Numbered from the stretch's first letter, positions 8,962 to 17,517 are shown. The stretch: DNA of 35,215 nt from Candidatus Omnitrophota bacterium (GCA_023247235.1 JAHFGW010000013.1:1-35215); one strand, 5' to 3'. Numbers and translations are program-made. The notes: generated by a model not told the origin, from the sequence alone.

Positions 8962-9195
8962 ATGCCCAAAGCCTTCATCATGATCGACATCGTTCCCGGC
9001 CAAGAGGCGAGCGTGGAATCGGCCGTCAGGCGGCTGGCCGGCGTCAAGATGGCGTTTCAGGTCACCGGTAGCGTCGATATGATCGCGTTTGTCGATGCGG
9101 AGCCCTACGCGGAGTTCGCCATGATCCTGTCGAGTATCCGGCATCTGCCCGGCGTGCGAGACACCGATTCTCATTTGGTCCTTGAGGCACAGTAA
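8962..9195 (+). CDS. Stand-alone AsnC/Lrp ligand-binding (RAM-like) domain protein, 77 aa
   Basis: MPKAFIMIDIVPGQEASVESAVRRLAGVKMAFQVTGSVDMIAFVDAEPYAEFAMIL...LPGVRDTDSHLVL; no HTH. ATG 8962 chosen. Confidence 0.85.
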   Translation: MPKAFIMIDIVPGQEASVESAVRRLAGVKMAFQVTGSVDMIAFVDAEPYAEFAMILSSIRHLPGVRDTDSHLVLEAQ

Positions 9196-9207
9196 GCCTG
9201 CCGTGGC

Positions 9208-9236
9208 TTGACGACGACGGGGTCCTACAGTAGAAT
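9208..9236 (+). promoter_or_regulatory. Sigma70-type promoter for ferredoxin
   Basis: TTGACG-17 nt-TAGAAT, about 40 nt before ATG 9279. Confidence 0.7.
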
Positions 9237-9278
9237 GCGCGGCAGGATCAGACACGCCAACGCAGGGAGGCGAGGCCG

Positions 9279-9593
9279 ATGTCGTATGTCATCGTCGAGA
9301 AATGCTTAGGCGAGCGGTATGCGGTGTGCGCGACCGTCTGCCCGGTGGAATGCATTCATCCTGGCGACTACCAAGGCAAGGAGTTCATGATCATCGACCC
9401 GGAGGTCTGCATCAACTGCGGCCTGTGCCTGCCTGAGTGCCCGGTGGGCGCGATCATTGCCTCCGAGGAGGAAGACCCGGCCTACGCGAAGATCAATAAA
9501 GAGCTCACCCCAAGCTTCAAGAACAACCCCCCCGCGCCGGAGCGGCCTAAGAACGATCCGCCGAAGCGTCCAGGGAATAAGCTCGTGAACTAA
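9279..9593 (+). CDS. Ferredoxin with two Fe-S motifs
   Basis: MSYVIVEKCLGERYAVCATVCPVECI...CINCGLCLPECPVGAI. Confidence 0.92.
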   Translation: MSYVIVEKCLGERYAVCATVCPVECIHPGDYQGKEFMIIDPEVCINCGLCLPECPVGAIIASEEEDPAYAKINKELTPSFKNNPPAPERPKNDPPKRPGNKLVN

Positions 9594-9616
9594 CCCTCAG
9601 CGTTCCATAACGCGTA

Positions 9617-9645
9617 GAGGCCGCCGAAGATGATTCGGCGGCCTC
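9617..9645. terminator. Hairpin between convergent genes (probable bidirectional terminator)
   Basis: GAGGCCGCCGAA-gatga-TTCGGCGGCCTC, perfect 12-bp stem between ferredoxin and elp3-like stops; no strong T-tract. Confidence 0.65.
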
Positions 9646-9671
9646 AGTGTGTTCGGGAGCACGCCGCGCGC

Positions 9672-11336
9672 TTAGATCAGGGCTTTCACCATGTACGTGC
9701 CCTCGAGGGCATAGCCCAGGCGCCGGTAGTACGAACGCACGCCCACTCCGGCGATGACCGCGACCCGCGGGCAGCCGAACTCTTCGCGCGCGATCCGCTC
9801 CGCCTCCGCCACCAGCCGGGCGCCGAACCCCTGATGCTGGGCGGCATCCCGGACGTGTTGATCCAGGGCCAAATGCTCTCCATAGGTGTGCAGCTCGCGG
9901 ATCAGGGCGCAGCCGGCCAGCTCCGGAAGCCACCCGCGCGCCGAGCCGCCGGCACCCGGGATGCGCAAGCGCAACAGGGAGGCGAGCCGATCCGTCACGG
10001 GGTCTTCGAAACTCAGAAAGATTTCTAACCCTCCGGCCGCGTCGTAGGCCTGCCGCGCCAGGTGCCACGAGCCGCCGGCGTCGACTCGCACCTGCCGGCA
10101 GCGGATGCACCGGCACGAGAGGCCTTGCGCGCGCATGCGCGCCAGGACCGTTTCGCGCAGGTTGGTGACGCGCGAGCCGGCCCGGATGGACGTTGAAGGA
10201 ATGTCGCGGATCACCCGCTCAATTCGGACAAAGGACGGCGCGAGCTGCTTCATGCGGATCAAGAGTTCGATGAGCGTCTGGTCGTCATACGGATGGTAGC
10301 GGCCGTCGCGCCACCACTGAAACAAGTCCGCCGTCTCAATCACGACGCAGGGATACAGCTTGATCGCATCCGGTCGATATGCCGGATCGGCGAAGAGCTG
10401 GCGCATGGTGTCCAGGTCGCCCTCGGGTGTGGCCCCGGGCAAGTTCGGCATGAGATGGTAGGCGATCTTAAAGCCCGCCTCGCGCAGCAGGCGCGTCGCC
10501 TGCCGCACTTCGGCCGTCGTATGATCGCGCACAATGAGCGCCAGCACCTGCTCATCCAGGCTCTGCACGCCCAGCTCCACGCGCGTGACCCCGAGCCGGC
10601 GCAATCGGATCAGCTCGGCCTCGTCGAGGTAGTCCGGCCGCGTCTCGATCGTGATGCCGATCAGCCGACTGCCCGCCGTCTCATTACGTCGCTGTACGTC
10701 GCTGAGGGTGAGCGACTCGGCGCTCGTGGTTCGTGGTTCGTGGTTCGTGGTCTTGCCTCGAGCCTCGAGCCTCGAACCTCCCGCGAATTCATTGGCGGCC
10801 TCGAAGCACCGTTGGACAAACCACTCCTGATAGGCGGCAGGATAGAAGGACCAGGTGCCGCCTTTGATGATGAGCTCGATCTTGTCCGTGGCGTGGCCGG
10901 TGTCTACCAGCGCCCGGAGGCGGGAGACGACCTGCTGATGCGGGTCGTAATCGCTGCGCAGCGCCCGCAGGATCGCCGGCTCATTGGGAAGATAGCTCTT
11001 GGGCGCCCGCGCCTCGGTCGGGCAATAGACGCAGCGTCCCGGGCAGGCATAGGGTGCGGTGATCACCGTCACCGTCGCCAGGCCGGATTGCGAGCGGATG
11101 TCATTCAACCGCAGCAGGCGCTCGAGGCGCCGGTCAGGCACTCGGCGGCCCGCCGCGACATCCAGGCGGTAGCGGCTGAGCAGCAGATCATTGCGCGCCA
11201 GCGGCTGGCCGAAGCGGCTTGCGAAGACGGTCTTCACCCGGCGCAGCGCCCGGCGATCGGCGGGCAGCGTGCGGGTGAGCTCATCGAGGAGCAGGCCCGG
11301 CAGATCAGACGACGCGGAAGCCATCCGCGCTATCAT
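9672..11336 (-). CDS. Elp3-like radical SAM / GNAT tRNA-modification enzyme
   Basis: CPGRCVYCPTEARAPKSYLPNEPA, NETAGSRLIGITIETRPDYLDE, IRDIPSTSIRAG, CRCIRCRQV, C-terminal GNAT. Start at ATG 11336 (or 11324). Confidence 0.9.
   Translation of the reverse strand: MIARMASASSDLPGLLLDELTRTLPADRRALRRVKTVFASRFGQPLARNDLLLSRYRLDVAAGRRVPDRRLERLLRLNDIRSQSGLATVTVITAPYACPGRCVYCPTEARAPKSYLPNEPAILRALRSDYDPHQQVVSRLRALVDTGHATDKIELIIKGGTWSFYPAAYQEWFVQRCFEAANEFAGGSRLEARGKTTNHEPRTTSAESLTLSDVQRRNETAGSRLIGITIETRPDYLDEAELIRLRRLGVTRVELGVQSLDEQVLALIVRDHTTAEVRQATRLLREAGFKIAYHLMPNLPGATPEGDLDTMRQLFADPAYRPDAIKLYPCVVIETADLFQWWRDGRYHPYDDQTLIELLIRMKQLAPSFVRIERVIRDIPSTSIRAGSRVTNLRETVLARMRAQGLSCRCIRCRQVRVDAGGSWHLARQAYDAAGGLEIFLSFEDPVTDRLASLLRLRIPGAGGSARGWLPELAGCALIRELHTYGEHLALDQHVRDAAQHQGFGARLVAEAERIAREEFGCPRVAVIAGVGVRSYYRRLGYALEGTYMVKALI
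10724..10782. repeat. Heptad-arm inverted element inserted in frame in the Elp3-like CDS
   Basis: TCGTGGT x4 (10724-10751) followed by GCCTCGA x3 + ACCTCCC (10755-10782). Encodes SRLEARGKTTNHEPRTT in the minus frame. Confidence 0.88.
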
Positions 11337-11355
11337 ACGGGAAGACGACGAGGCA

Positions 11356-11384
11356 TTGCAACGCTCCAGACCCGCCTCTATAAT
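11356..11384 (+). promoter_or_regulatory. Strong sigma70-type promoter, near-leaderless, with dyad centred on -10
   Basis: TTGCAA-17-TATAAT; CGCCTC-TATAAT-GAGGCG dyad (11373-11390); ATG at 11394. Confidence 0.75.
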
Positions 11385-11393
11385 GAGGCGCAA

Positions 11394-11711
11394 ATGGCTA
11401 AACCGCTGACCGTGGAACACGACGTCCAGGGCCGCCGCTTCTGCGCGATGCTGGAAGGGTACGAAGCCTGCCTCATGTACCGGCTCCAAGGCCGGGACCT
11501 GGATCTCTACCATACCTACGTACCGGAAGCCTTCCGGGGCCGGGGCATCGCGGAGAAGCTCTGCCAGGCGGCGTTTGAACACGCGAAGGCCAACGGATTG
11601 ACGGTCCTCCCCTCATGTGCCTATATTGCGACGGCCTACCTGAAGCGGCACCCCGAATACGAGCCGCTCGTCAAGCGCGGGCCGGCGTCCAACCCCATTG
11701 TCTCCGGCTGA
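11394..11711 (+). CDS. Small GNAT-like N-acetyltransferase (YjdJ-type)
   Basis: LYHTYVPEAFRGRGIAEKLCQAAFEHAKANGLTVLPSCAYIATAYLKRHPEYEPLV. Confidence 0.87.
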   Translation: MAKPLTVEHDVQGRRFCAMLEGYEACLMYRLQGRDLDLYHTYVPEAFRGRGIAEKLCQAAFEHAKANGLTVLPSCAYIATAYLKRHPEYEPLVKRGPASNPIVSG

Positions 11712-11714
11712 CCG

Positions 11715-11810
11715 TGTTCGTTGTTTATAGAAAAAGGACTTCGAGGACTGGACATGTTTCTGTACGACTCCCGGCATTTGCTACGAACACCGAACACCAA
11801 ACACCGAACA
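11715..11810. repeat. Heptad-arm inverted element (unit TGTTCGG) between gnat and def
   Basis: Left TGTTCGT TGTTTA (11715-11727); right ACGAACA CCGAACA CCAAACA CCGAACA (11783-11810). Confidence 0.72.
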
Positions 11811-11818
11811 GACCTTGA

Positions 11819-12349
11819 ATGGCCATCCTGAAAGTCTCGCGCCTCGGTCACCCGGTCCTGCGCAAGCCTGCCGAAGCGGTCCCACGCGAAAGCATCGCCT
11901 CGCCGACCATCCAGCGCCTCATCGACGACATGATCGAGACGATGCGCGAGTACGACGGCGTCGGCATCGCCGCGCCGCAGGTGCACGTCTCCAAGCAGAT
12001 CGCCGTGATCGAGGTGCAGGATAACCGCCGCTACCCGGGCGAGAACTCCATTCCTCTCACGGTGCTCATCAATCCGAAGATCCTCGCCGCGTCCAAGCAG
12101 CCGCTCGAGGATTGGGAGGGCTGCCTCAGCGTGGAGGAGTTGCGCGGACGGGTGCCGCGGGCCGAGTCCGTGGAGCTCGAGGCCTATACCCGCAAGGGAG
12201 AGAAGATCCGCCTGCACGCGCACCGGTTCTTCGCGCGAGTGATCCAGCATGAGTGCGATCACCTGGCCGGCAAGGTCTTTTTGGATCGCATGCCTGACCT
12301 GAAGACCCTGGCTCACCTCAAGGAATTTGTCCGGTACTGGCAAGATTGA
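11819..12349 (+). CDS. def: Peptide deformylase
   Basis: Motifs GVGIAAPQV, EGCLSV, QHECDHLAGKVFLDR. Confidence 0.97.
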   Translation: MAILKVSRLGHPVLRKPAEAVPRESIASPTIQRLIDDMIETMREYDGVGIAAPQVHVSKQIAVIEVQDNRRYPGENSIPLTVLINPKILAASKQPLEDWEGCLSVEELRGRVPRAESVELEAYTRKGEKIRLHAHRFFARVIQHECDHLAGKVFLDRMPDLKTLAHLKEFVRYWQD

Positions 12350-12362
12350 GTCCCGCCGACGA

Positions 12363-12434
12363 TTAGCGTTCAGCGTATAGCGTTCAGCGTATAGGAGAGC
12401 CGAATCGGCGGTCTGCCTGAACGCTGAACGCTAA
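12363..12434. repeat. Heptad-arm inverted element (unit AGCGTTC/AGCGTAT) between convergent def and ygfZ-like genes
   Basis: Left ttAGCGTTCAGCGTATAGCGTTCAGCGTATAG; right CTGAACGCTGAACGCTAA. TTAGCGTTCAGCG/CGCTGAACGCTAA is a perfect 13-bp stem. Confidence 0.85.
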
Positions 12435-12454
12435 GCCAGAAGATCGGCTGGCAC

Positions 12455-13603
12455 TTACTTGGCTGGCACAAATGGCCTGTTGACGACACGGGCCAGCAGA
12501 GGCGTCCCGCGGTGCAGAATGAGGAGGGGTGTGCCGGGAGCATACGCCGAGCGCTTGACGTAGCCCATCGCGATCGCCCGGCCTAGGGTGGGGGAAAAAC
12601 AGGCGCTCGTGACGCGCCCCAACGCCTCGCCCCGACCCCAGGTGGGGCGGGGCTCGCCTGGCGCCGTGGGCGCGTTCCGGTGCCCGGACGCAGCCGCGAG
12701 AAGGGACGCGCCTGGTTCCGGCACGTCGTTCCCCTCCAATTCCAGCCCCATCAGCCGCTTGCTCACTGACCCTTGCGATTGCAGGCGCGCCATGATCTCT
12801 TGGCCCACGTAACAGCCCTTCGTCTCGCTGAGGGCGACCCGCTCCAACCCGGTTTCCGGCAGCAGGGTCTCTTCATCCATGTCCTGGCCGAACCAGGGCA
12901 GGCCGCCTTCGATCCGGGCGACATTCAGCGCTTCCCACGCGACCAGGCCCAGGCCGTGCGCGCTCCCCGCGTGCTGCAGATACTCCCAGGCCGGCTGGGC
13001 CTGCTCGGCCGGAACCAGGCACAGGACACCCGCCTCGCCGGTCAGCGTGTAACGGACCAGCCGCCCCGGGATGCCTCCCAGCGACACGGACATGTGATCG
13101 CCGGGTTGGGGCAGCGACACGACGGTGCCCAGCAAGTTGGTGAGGCATTCCATGGTGCGGGGACCTTGGAGGGCCAGGACCGCCTGGCTGCGCTCCTGGT
13201 TGGTCACGACGACCCGCTCGCGAAAACAATAGTGCTCCAGCGTCTTCGCCACAGCCGCAGTACGAGTCGCGTCGCAGAGCAGCCGGATGGTCGTGGAGTC
13301 GGCAAGCACCAGCAGTTCTGCGATGAGCTTGGCCGTGGAGGTCAGCAAGGCGGCCCGGCATCCGGCGCCGGGCACCAGGCGCTTGATGTCATTGCTCAGC
13401 AGGTTGTGAAGAAAGCTCACCCGGTCCTCGCCCCCAACCGTCACGCAGCCTTGAGTCGAATAATCGATGAGGCCGACAGCTGAACGCAGCCTCGCGTACT
13501 CTGTCTCAACATCCTCGAAGCGCCACGGCACGACCCACTCGCCGAAGGGCTCATACACGGCGTTCGGATGATGGTGCGCATGCAAGAGCAGCGGGTAGGG
13601 CAT
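12455..13603 (-). CDS. ygfZ: YgfZ/GcvT-like folate-binding protein
   Basis: KGCYVGQEIMARLQSQGSVSKRLMGL (K-G-C-Y-x-G-Q-E signature) and VTSACFSPTLGRAIAMGYV. Confidence 0.88.
   Translation of the reverse strand: MPYPLLLHAHHHPNAVYEPFGEWVVPWRFEDVETEYARLRSAVGLIDYSTQGCVTVGGEDRVSFLHNLLSNDIKRLVPGAGCRAALLTSTAKLIAELLVLADSTTIRLLCDATRTAAVAKTLEHYCFRERVVVTNQERSQAVLALQGPRTMECLTNLLGTVVSLPQPGDHMSVSLGGIPGRLVRYTLTGEAGVLCLVPAEQAQPAWEYLQHAGSAHGLGLVAWEALNVARIEGGLPWFGQDMDEETLLPETGLERVALSETKGCYVGQEIMARLQSQGSVSKRLMGLELEGNDVPEPGASLLAAASGHRNAPTAPGEPRPTWGRGEALGRVTSACFSPTLGRAIAMGYVKRSAYAPGTPLLILHRGTPLLARVVNRPFVPAK
12629..12653. repeat. GC-rich palindrome (core GGCGGGGCTCGC family) inside the ygfZ-like CDS
   Basis: GCCCCG-a-CCCCA gg TGGGG-CGGGGC; 15-nt GGGGCGGGGCTCGCC (12644-12658) identical to 1161-1175. 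Confidence 0.78.
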
Positions 13604-13705
13604 GGCGCCACTCTAGCTGCCCGCCTCGAACGCGTCAAGCCACCGTCCATCTCCAAGGCGTCCTCAGGTGCGGGGCCGGGCTCGCGGTAGGTTCACGACC
13701 GCTAG

Positions 13706-13872
13706 TCATACTGCGGGCGCCAGGGGGCCGCGTTCGCGGATCGCTCGCGCGCCCCGGCGTGGCGCGCTTCGCTCGGCGGATGTTGGCGCTCGTCCCTAGC
13801 CGTCAGGCCAGAGGGACTCCATGCCCGCGCCAACATCCGAACGTCCGCTCCACGCGGCCCCCTGCCACCCGC
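13706..13872. repeat. Intergenic long imperfect inverted repeat
   Basis: CAGGGGGCCGCG (13721-13732)/CGCGGCCCCCTG (13853-13864) and GGATGTTGGCGC (13778-13789)/GCGCCAACATCC (13827-13838); left part homologous to 8843-8896. Confidence 0.8.
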
Positions 13873-13982
13873 AAAGGAGGGACGCGACCGGAGCACGGGC
13901 AGGCTCGGTACGCACAGCACGCGAATGCCCTGGCAGGACCCGCCAAGCGTGACAACCAGACACTACCCGTCGCCAGGCAGCC

Positions 13983-14011
13983 TTGACGGTGCCGAGCCTT
14001 TCCGATAGCAT
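13983..14011 (+). promoter_or_regulatory. Sigma70-type promoter for thiol peroxidase
   Basis: TTGACG-17-TAGCAT; SD AAGGAGG before ATG 14049. Confidence 0.7.
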
Positions 14012-14048
14012 GAATGCTCGTCTCTCACCCGCCACCAAGGAGGCTTCC

Positions 14049-14594
14049 ATGGCGACGACGACAGTCAGCGCGCCCCCGGAACGCAAGGGTGCCGTGACGT
14101 TCAAAGGCAATCCGCTCACGTTGATCGGCCCGGAGATTCGCCCGGGGATGAACGCCCCAGGCTTCCAGGTCCTGGCTCAAGACCTGAGCCCGGTGACGCT
14201 CGCGAATTCTGCAGGCAAGGTGCGGCTGCTGGTCGCTGTGCCGTCGGTGGACACGCCCGTCTGTGATCAAGAGACGCGCCGCTTCAATGAGGAAGCCGCA
14301 ACACTCTCCAAGGACGTGCAGATCCTCGCGATCAGCATGGACTTGCCCTTTGCCCAGAAGCGGTGGTGCGGCGCCGCCGGCATCGACCGCGTGCAAGTCC
14401 TCTCCGACCACCGCGACGCGTCATTCGGGGCCGCCTACGGCGTCCTCATCAAGGAACTGCGCATCTTGGCGCGCGCCGTGTTCGTCGTCGATCGGGCCGG
14501 CACGGTCCGTTATGCGGAGTACGTGCCGGACATCACGTCTCATCCGCAGTACGACGCGGCCTTGGCCGCCGTTCGCCAAGCGGCCGGTTCGTAG
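14049..14594 (+). CDS. tpx: Thiol peroxidase (Tpx-type peroxiredoxin)
   Basis: VTFKGNPLTLIGPEIRPGMNAPGF, VPSVDTPVCDQETRRFNEEA, resolving-Cys region; strong SD. Confidence 0.95.
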   Translation: MATTTVSAPPERKGAVTFKGNPLTLIGPEIRPGMNAPGFQVLAQDLSPVTLANSAGKVRLLVAVPSVDTPVCDQETRRFNEEAATLSKDVQILAISMDLPFAQKRWCGAAGIDRVQVLSDHRDASFGAAYGVLIKELRILARAVFVVDRAGTVRYAEYVPDITSHPQYDAALAAVRQAAGS

Positions 14595-14635
14595 TCTGCG
14601 GCCCGGCCGCCACCGCGGCACGAGGTGGGACAGAC

Positions 14636-14878
14636 ATGCTGACTTGGCTGCGCATGGCTCGCGTGGCCGTCCGACTCGCCTGGCCTGATCTGGTGACCCC
14701 ATGGCGCTCGCCCTTGCTCCGGTGGCGGGTCGAGACGTACGGCGTCACGGATGCCACGGGCCGGTTGCTGCACGCGGACTCGATCGGCCCCCGCCAGTTC
14801 GTCCAGTTTCTTCGACTGCGCCATCGCGCCCTGCGCCGCTTTCTGCGCTGGGCCGCGGACCTTCACCGGTGGCCCTGA
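14636..14878 (+). CDS. Small basic hypothetical protein (80 aa)
   Basis: ATG 14636 preceded by GAGGTGGGA; MLTWLRMARVAVRLAWPDLVTPWRSPLLRWRVETYGVTDATGRLLHADSIGPRQFVQFLRLRH... Confidence 0.5.
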   Translation: MLTWLRMARVAVRLAWPDLVTPWRSPLLRWRVETYGVTDATGRLLHADSIGPRQFVQFLRLRHRALRRFLRWAADLHRWP

Positions 14879-15016
14879 CCTGCGCTCCGCGCGCCTGTCG
14901 CGCAAGCGGTTGCAGTCTTGTTATTCCGTTGCGGCATCAGGTAGACTTAGACAGTTGGTCGGGTTAGGGCTTGTTAGGGTTTGGACCAAGACGCTTAGAA
15001 CATTAGCAAGGATCAC

Positions 15017-16642
15017 ATGGCCCAGCGACCGGAAGACGAACAGACTACGCAACAGGATCTCATGCGGCATGCGCGCGGCCTCGAAGAGCGCAATGTCGAG
15101 CTGCGCCGCATCAATGAGGAGCTCCAGCGGCTCGATCAGCTTAAGTCGGATCTTGTCTCGATGGTGAGCCACGAGCTGCGCACGCCGCTGACGACGATCA
15201 AGGAGTTCACGGCCATCCTGACCGATCAGATCGCCGGCCCGATTTCCAGGGAACAGCAGGAATATCTCGGCATCATCAAGGGCAACGTCGAACGTCTGAC
15301 CCGCATCATCGATGACTTGCTCGACCTGGGCAAGATTGAAGCCGGGCGGGTCTTCCTGCACCGGGAGTTCGTCGATCTCGCCGCGCTGGTCAACACCGTG
15401 ATGCGCTCGGTGCGCCCACTGGCGGAGAGCAAGGGCATCCAGCTGGCGACCCAAATCCCCGAGACGCTGGCCAGCACCTTTGCCGACGCCGACAAGATCA
15501 TGCAGGTACTCACGAACCTGCTGAGCAACGCCCTCCAGTACACGGAGGCCGGCGGGCAGGTCACCGTACGGATCGAAGAGCAGGCCAATGAGATGCATGT
15601 GATGGTGGAGGATACCGGCAGCGGCATCACGCAGGAAGACCTCCCGCGGCTGTTCGAAAAGTTCACGCAGCTTGCCCGCCCGGCGGCCCATCGCGCCCTG
15701 CGCGGCACCGGGCTGGGCTTGGCGATCAGCAAGCGGCTCATCGAGCTGCATGGCGGCCGGATCTGGGCGGAGAGCGAGCCCGGACGCGGCAGCCGCTTCT
15801 CGTTCACGCTGCCGGTCTATCGCCTGGAGGAAGTCTTCCGTGACTATCTGCGCAATGGGATTGAGCAAGCCCGGCAGTCGCAAGGCCGGCTGTCCGTGTT
15901 TCTCTTCGTGGTGGCCGACTACCAAAATCTCAAGGTGCGCTATGGAGTCGAGAAAACCGGCCGGCTGCTGCAGGAGGTGGAGCGGCTGCTCGAGAGCGGC
16001 GTCCGGCGCCACTCAGGCGACTTCGTGGTCAGCTGGCAGCGCGGCGAAGTCGCGCTGCTGCTGTTGGATGTCAACAAGTCGGAGGCCGACTCCGCCGCCA
16101 GCCGGCTCGTGCAACTGGTCGCGGAGCAGGAATTCCCTATGGACGACGCGACCATCCGATTGACCTGCGCGGTCGCGTCGGCGACCTATCCTGATGACGC
16201 CACCACGGAACAGGAGCTGCTGGGGTGCTTGGACGAGCAGCTGGCCCGCGGCGGGCACCCCAGGAAGCGCATCCTGGTGGTTGATGATGAGCAAAAAATC
16301 CGCCAGTTCATCAAGGAAGCGCTGGAGCTGCACGATTATGACGTGCGCACGGCGGCAAGCGGGCCGGATGCCCTGGAGCAGCTCAAGGCCGACACTATTG
16401 ATCTCGTGCTCCTGGATCTGGTCATGCCGGTGATGAACGGCTATGAGGTCTACCATCTGCTCAAGGAGAACCCGAACACGAAAGAGATCCCGGTGGTCAT
16501 CGTGACGGCGACCGGCGAGCGCAAGGACCGCGCCTTGGGGCTGAATGGCGCGTCCTATAATTACGTCACCAAGCCGTTTGATGTCGAGGAGCTCTTGGCC
16601 AAGGTGCACGCGCTCTTGCAGCAGTCCAACGGACACGCCTGA
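15017..16642 (+). CDS. Sensor histidine kinase - degenerate GGDEF - receiver hybrid
   Basis: [16 protein letters not shown], HATPase boxes ([18 protein letters not shown]), degenerate GGDEF, C-terminal REC (ILVVDDEQ...LVLLDLVMP...VTKPF). Confidence 0.9.
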   Translation: MAQRPEDEQTTQQDLMRHARGLEERNVELRRINEELQRLDQLKSDLVSMVSHELRTPLTTIKEFTAILTDQIAGPISREQQEYLGIIKGNVERLTRIIDDLLDLGKIEAGRVFLHREFVDLAALVNTVMRSVRPLAESKGIQLATQIPETLASTFADADKIMQVLTNLLSNALQYTEAGGQVTVRIEEQANEMHVMVEDTGSGITQEDLPRLFEKFTQLARPAAHRALRGTGLGLAISKRLIELHGGRIWAESEPGRGSRFSFTLPVYRLEEVFRDYLRNGIEQARQSQGRLSVFLFVVADYQNLKVRYGVEKTGRLLQEVERLLESGVRRHSGDFVVSWQRGEVALLLLDVNKSEADSAASRLVQLVAEQEFPMDDATIRLTCAVASATYPDDATTEQELLGCLDEQLARGGHPRKRILVVDDEQKIRQFIKEALELHDYDVRTAASGPDALEQLKADTIDLVLLDLVMPVMNGYEVYHLLKENPNTKEIPVVIVTATGERKDRALGLNGASYNYVTKPFDVEELLAKVHALLQQSNGHA

Positions 16643-16644
16643 CG

Positions 16645-17067
16645 ATGCCCAAGCAGGTGTTGATTGTGGATGACGAGGCGGATCTCCGGCGGGCCCTCAC
16701 GGTCCGGCTGACCTCGGCGGGGTTTGCGTGCCAGACGGCGGCCAACGGCCGCGAGGGCTTGAGCAAGGCCCAACAGACCGCGCCGGACTTGATCATCGTC
16801 GATCTGCTCATGCCGGAGATGAACGGCTCGGCGCTGTGCCGCGAGCTGGCGCGCGATGCGCGCACCGCGACCATCCCGATCCTGGTGTTGACGGTGCTGC
16901 CGGTGACCCGGCCCGGCCAACGGGAAGACTCGGTGGAGCGGGAGCGGCGGAAACTGCCCGGCGTGGCGCGATCGATGCAGAAGCCGTTTGATTCCGACGA
17001 GCTGGTCAGGACGGTTGAGGAGCTCGTGGGGACAGATCCACAGGGAGGCGAGGGGCATGGACGCTAG
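16645..17067 (+). CDS. Single-domain response regulator
   Basis: QVLIVDDEADLRRAL...LIIVDLLMPEMNG...MQKPFDSDELV. Confidence 0.9.
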   Translation: MPKQVLIVDDEADLRRALTVRLTSAGFACQTAANGREGLSKAQQTAPDLIIVDLLMPEMNGSALCRELARDARTATIPILVLTVLPVTRPGQREDSVERERRKLPGVARSMQKPFDSDELVRTVEELVGTDPQGGEGHGR

Positions 17068-17482
17068 GACCATCCTGCTGGTGGATGATGAGGAACAGCT
17101 GGCGCTGGCCGTGAAAATCCGGCTCCAGGCGAAGGGCTATCACGTGCAGACCGCCACCGACGGCCAGCAGGCCCTGCAGCAGATGGAGGCGCAGCGGCCA
17201 GATCTGATCCTCCTCGACATCCGGATGCCGGTGATGGACGGCTTCACGTGCATCCGGGAGATCAACAGCCGCTATGGCCGGGGCGCGATTCCGATCATCA
17301 TCCTCACGGCCCGGGACCGCATGAAGGACCTGTTTGACGTGGAAGGAATCGAGGACTATATCGTCAAGCCGTTTGACCACGGGGATCTGCTGCTGCGCAT
17401 CGACCGCGTATTCCAGCGACGCAGCCCAGACCAACCTCAGGCCCAGCCGCCCCAGCAAACCCCGGACACCCGCACAGTCTGA
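17057..17482 (+). CDS. Single-domain response regulator
   Basis: TILLVDDEEQLALAVKIRLQ...LILLDIRMPVMDG...YIVKPFDHGDLL; ATG 17057 chosen. Confidence 0.9.
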   Translation: MDARTILLVDDEEQLALAVKIRLQAKGYHVQTATDGQQALQQMEAQRPDLILLDIRMPVMDGFTCIREINSRYGRGAIPIIILTARDRMKDLFDVEGIEDYIVKPFDHGDLLLRIDRVFQRRSPDQPQAQPPQQTPDTRTV

Positions 17483-17517
17483 CCCGGCTTCGCCGGAGCT
17501 CGTGCAGGAATCTGACG

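Noticed and set aside
10685-10704. TACGTCGCTG x2 tandem repeat next to the Elp3 heptad element
   Set aside because: Only two copies with a 10-nt unit; cannot be assigned to the heptad element with confidence.
10293-11393. Long plus-strand ORF (10293..11711) upstream portion
   Set aside because: It is antisense shadow of the Elp3-like gene; only the portion from ATG 11394 has GNAT homology and its own promoter.
14963-14982. Telomere-like GTTAGGGCTT/GTTAGGGTTT tandem pair before the histidine kinase gene
   Set aside because: Only two degenerate units, no inverted partner; not enough to separate from chance.
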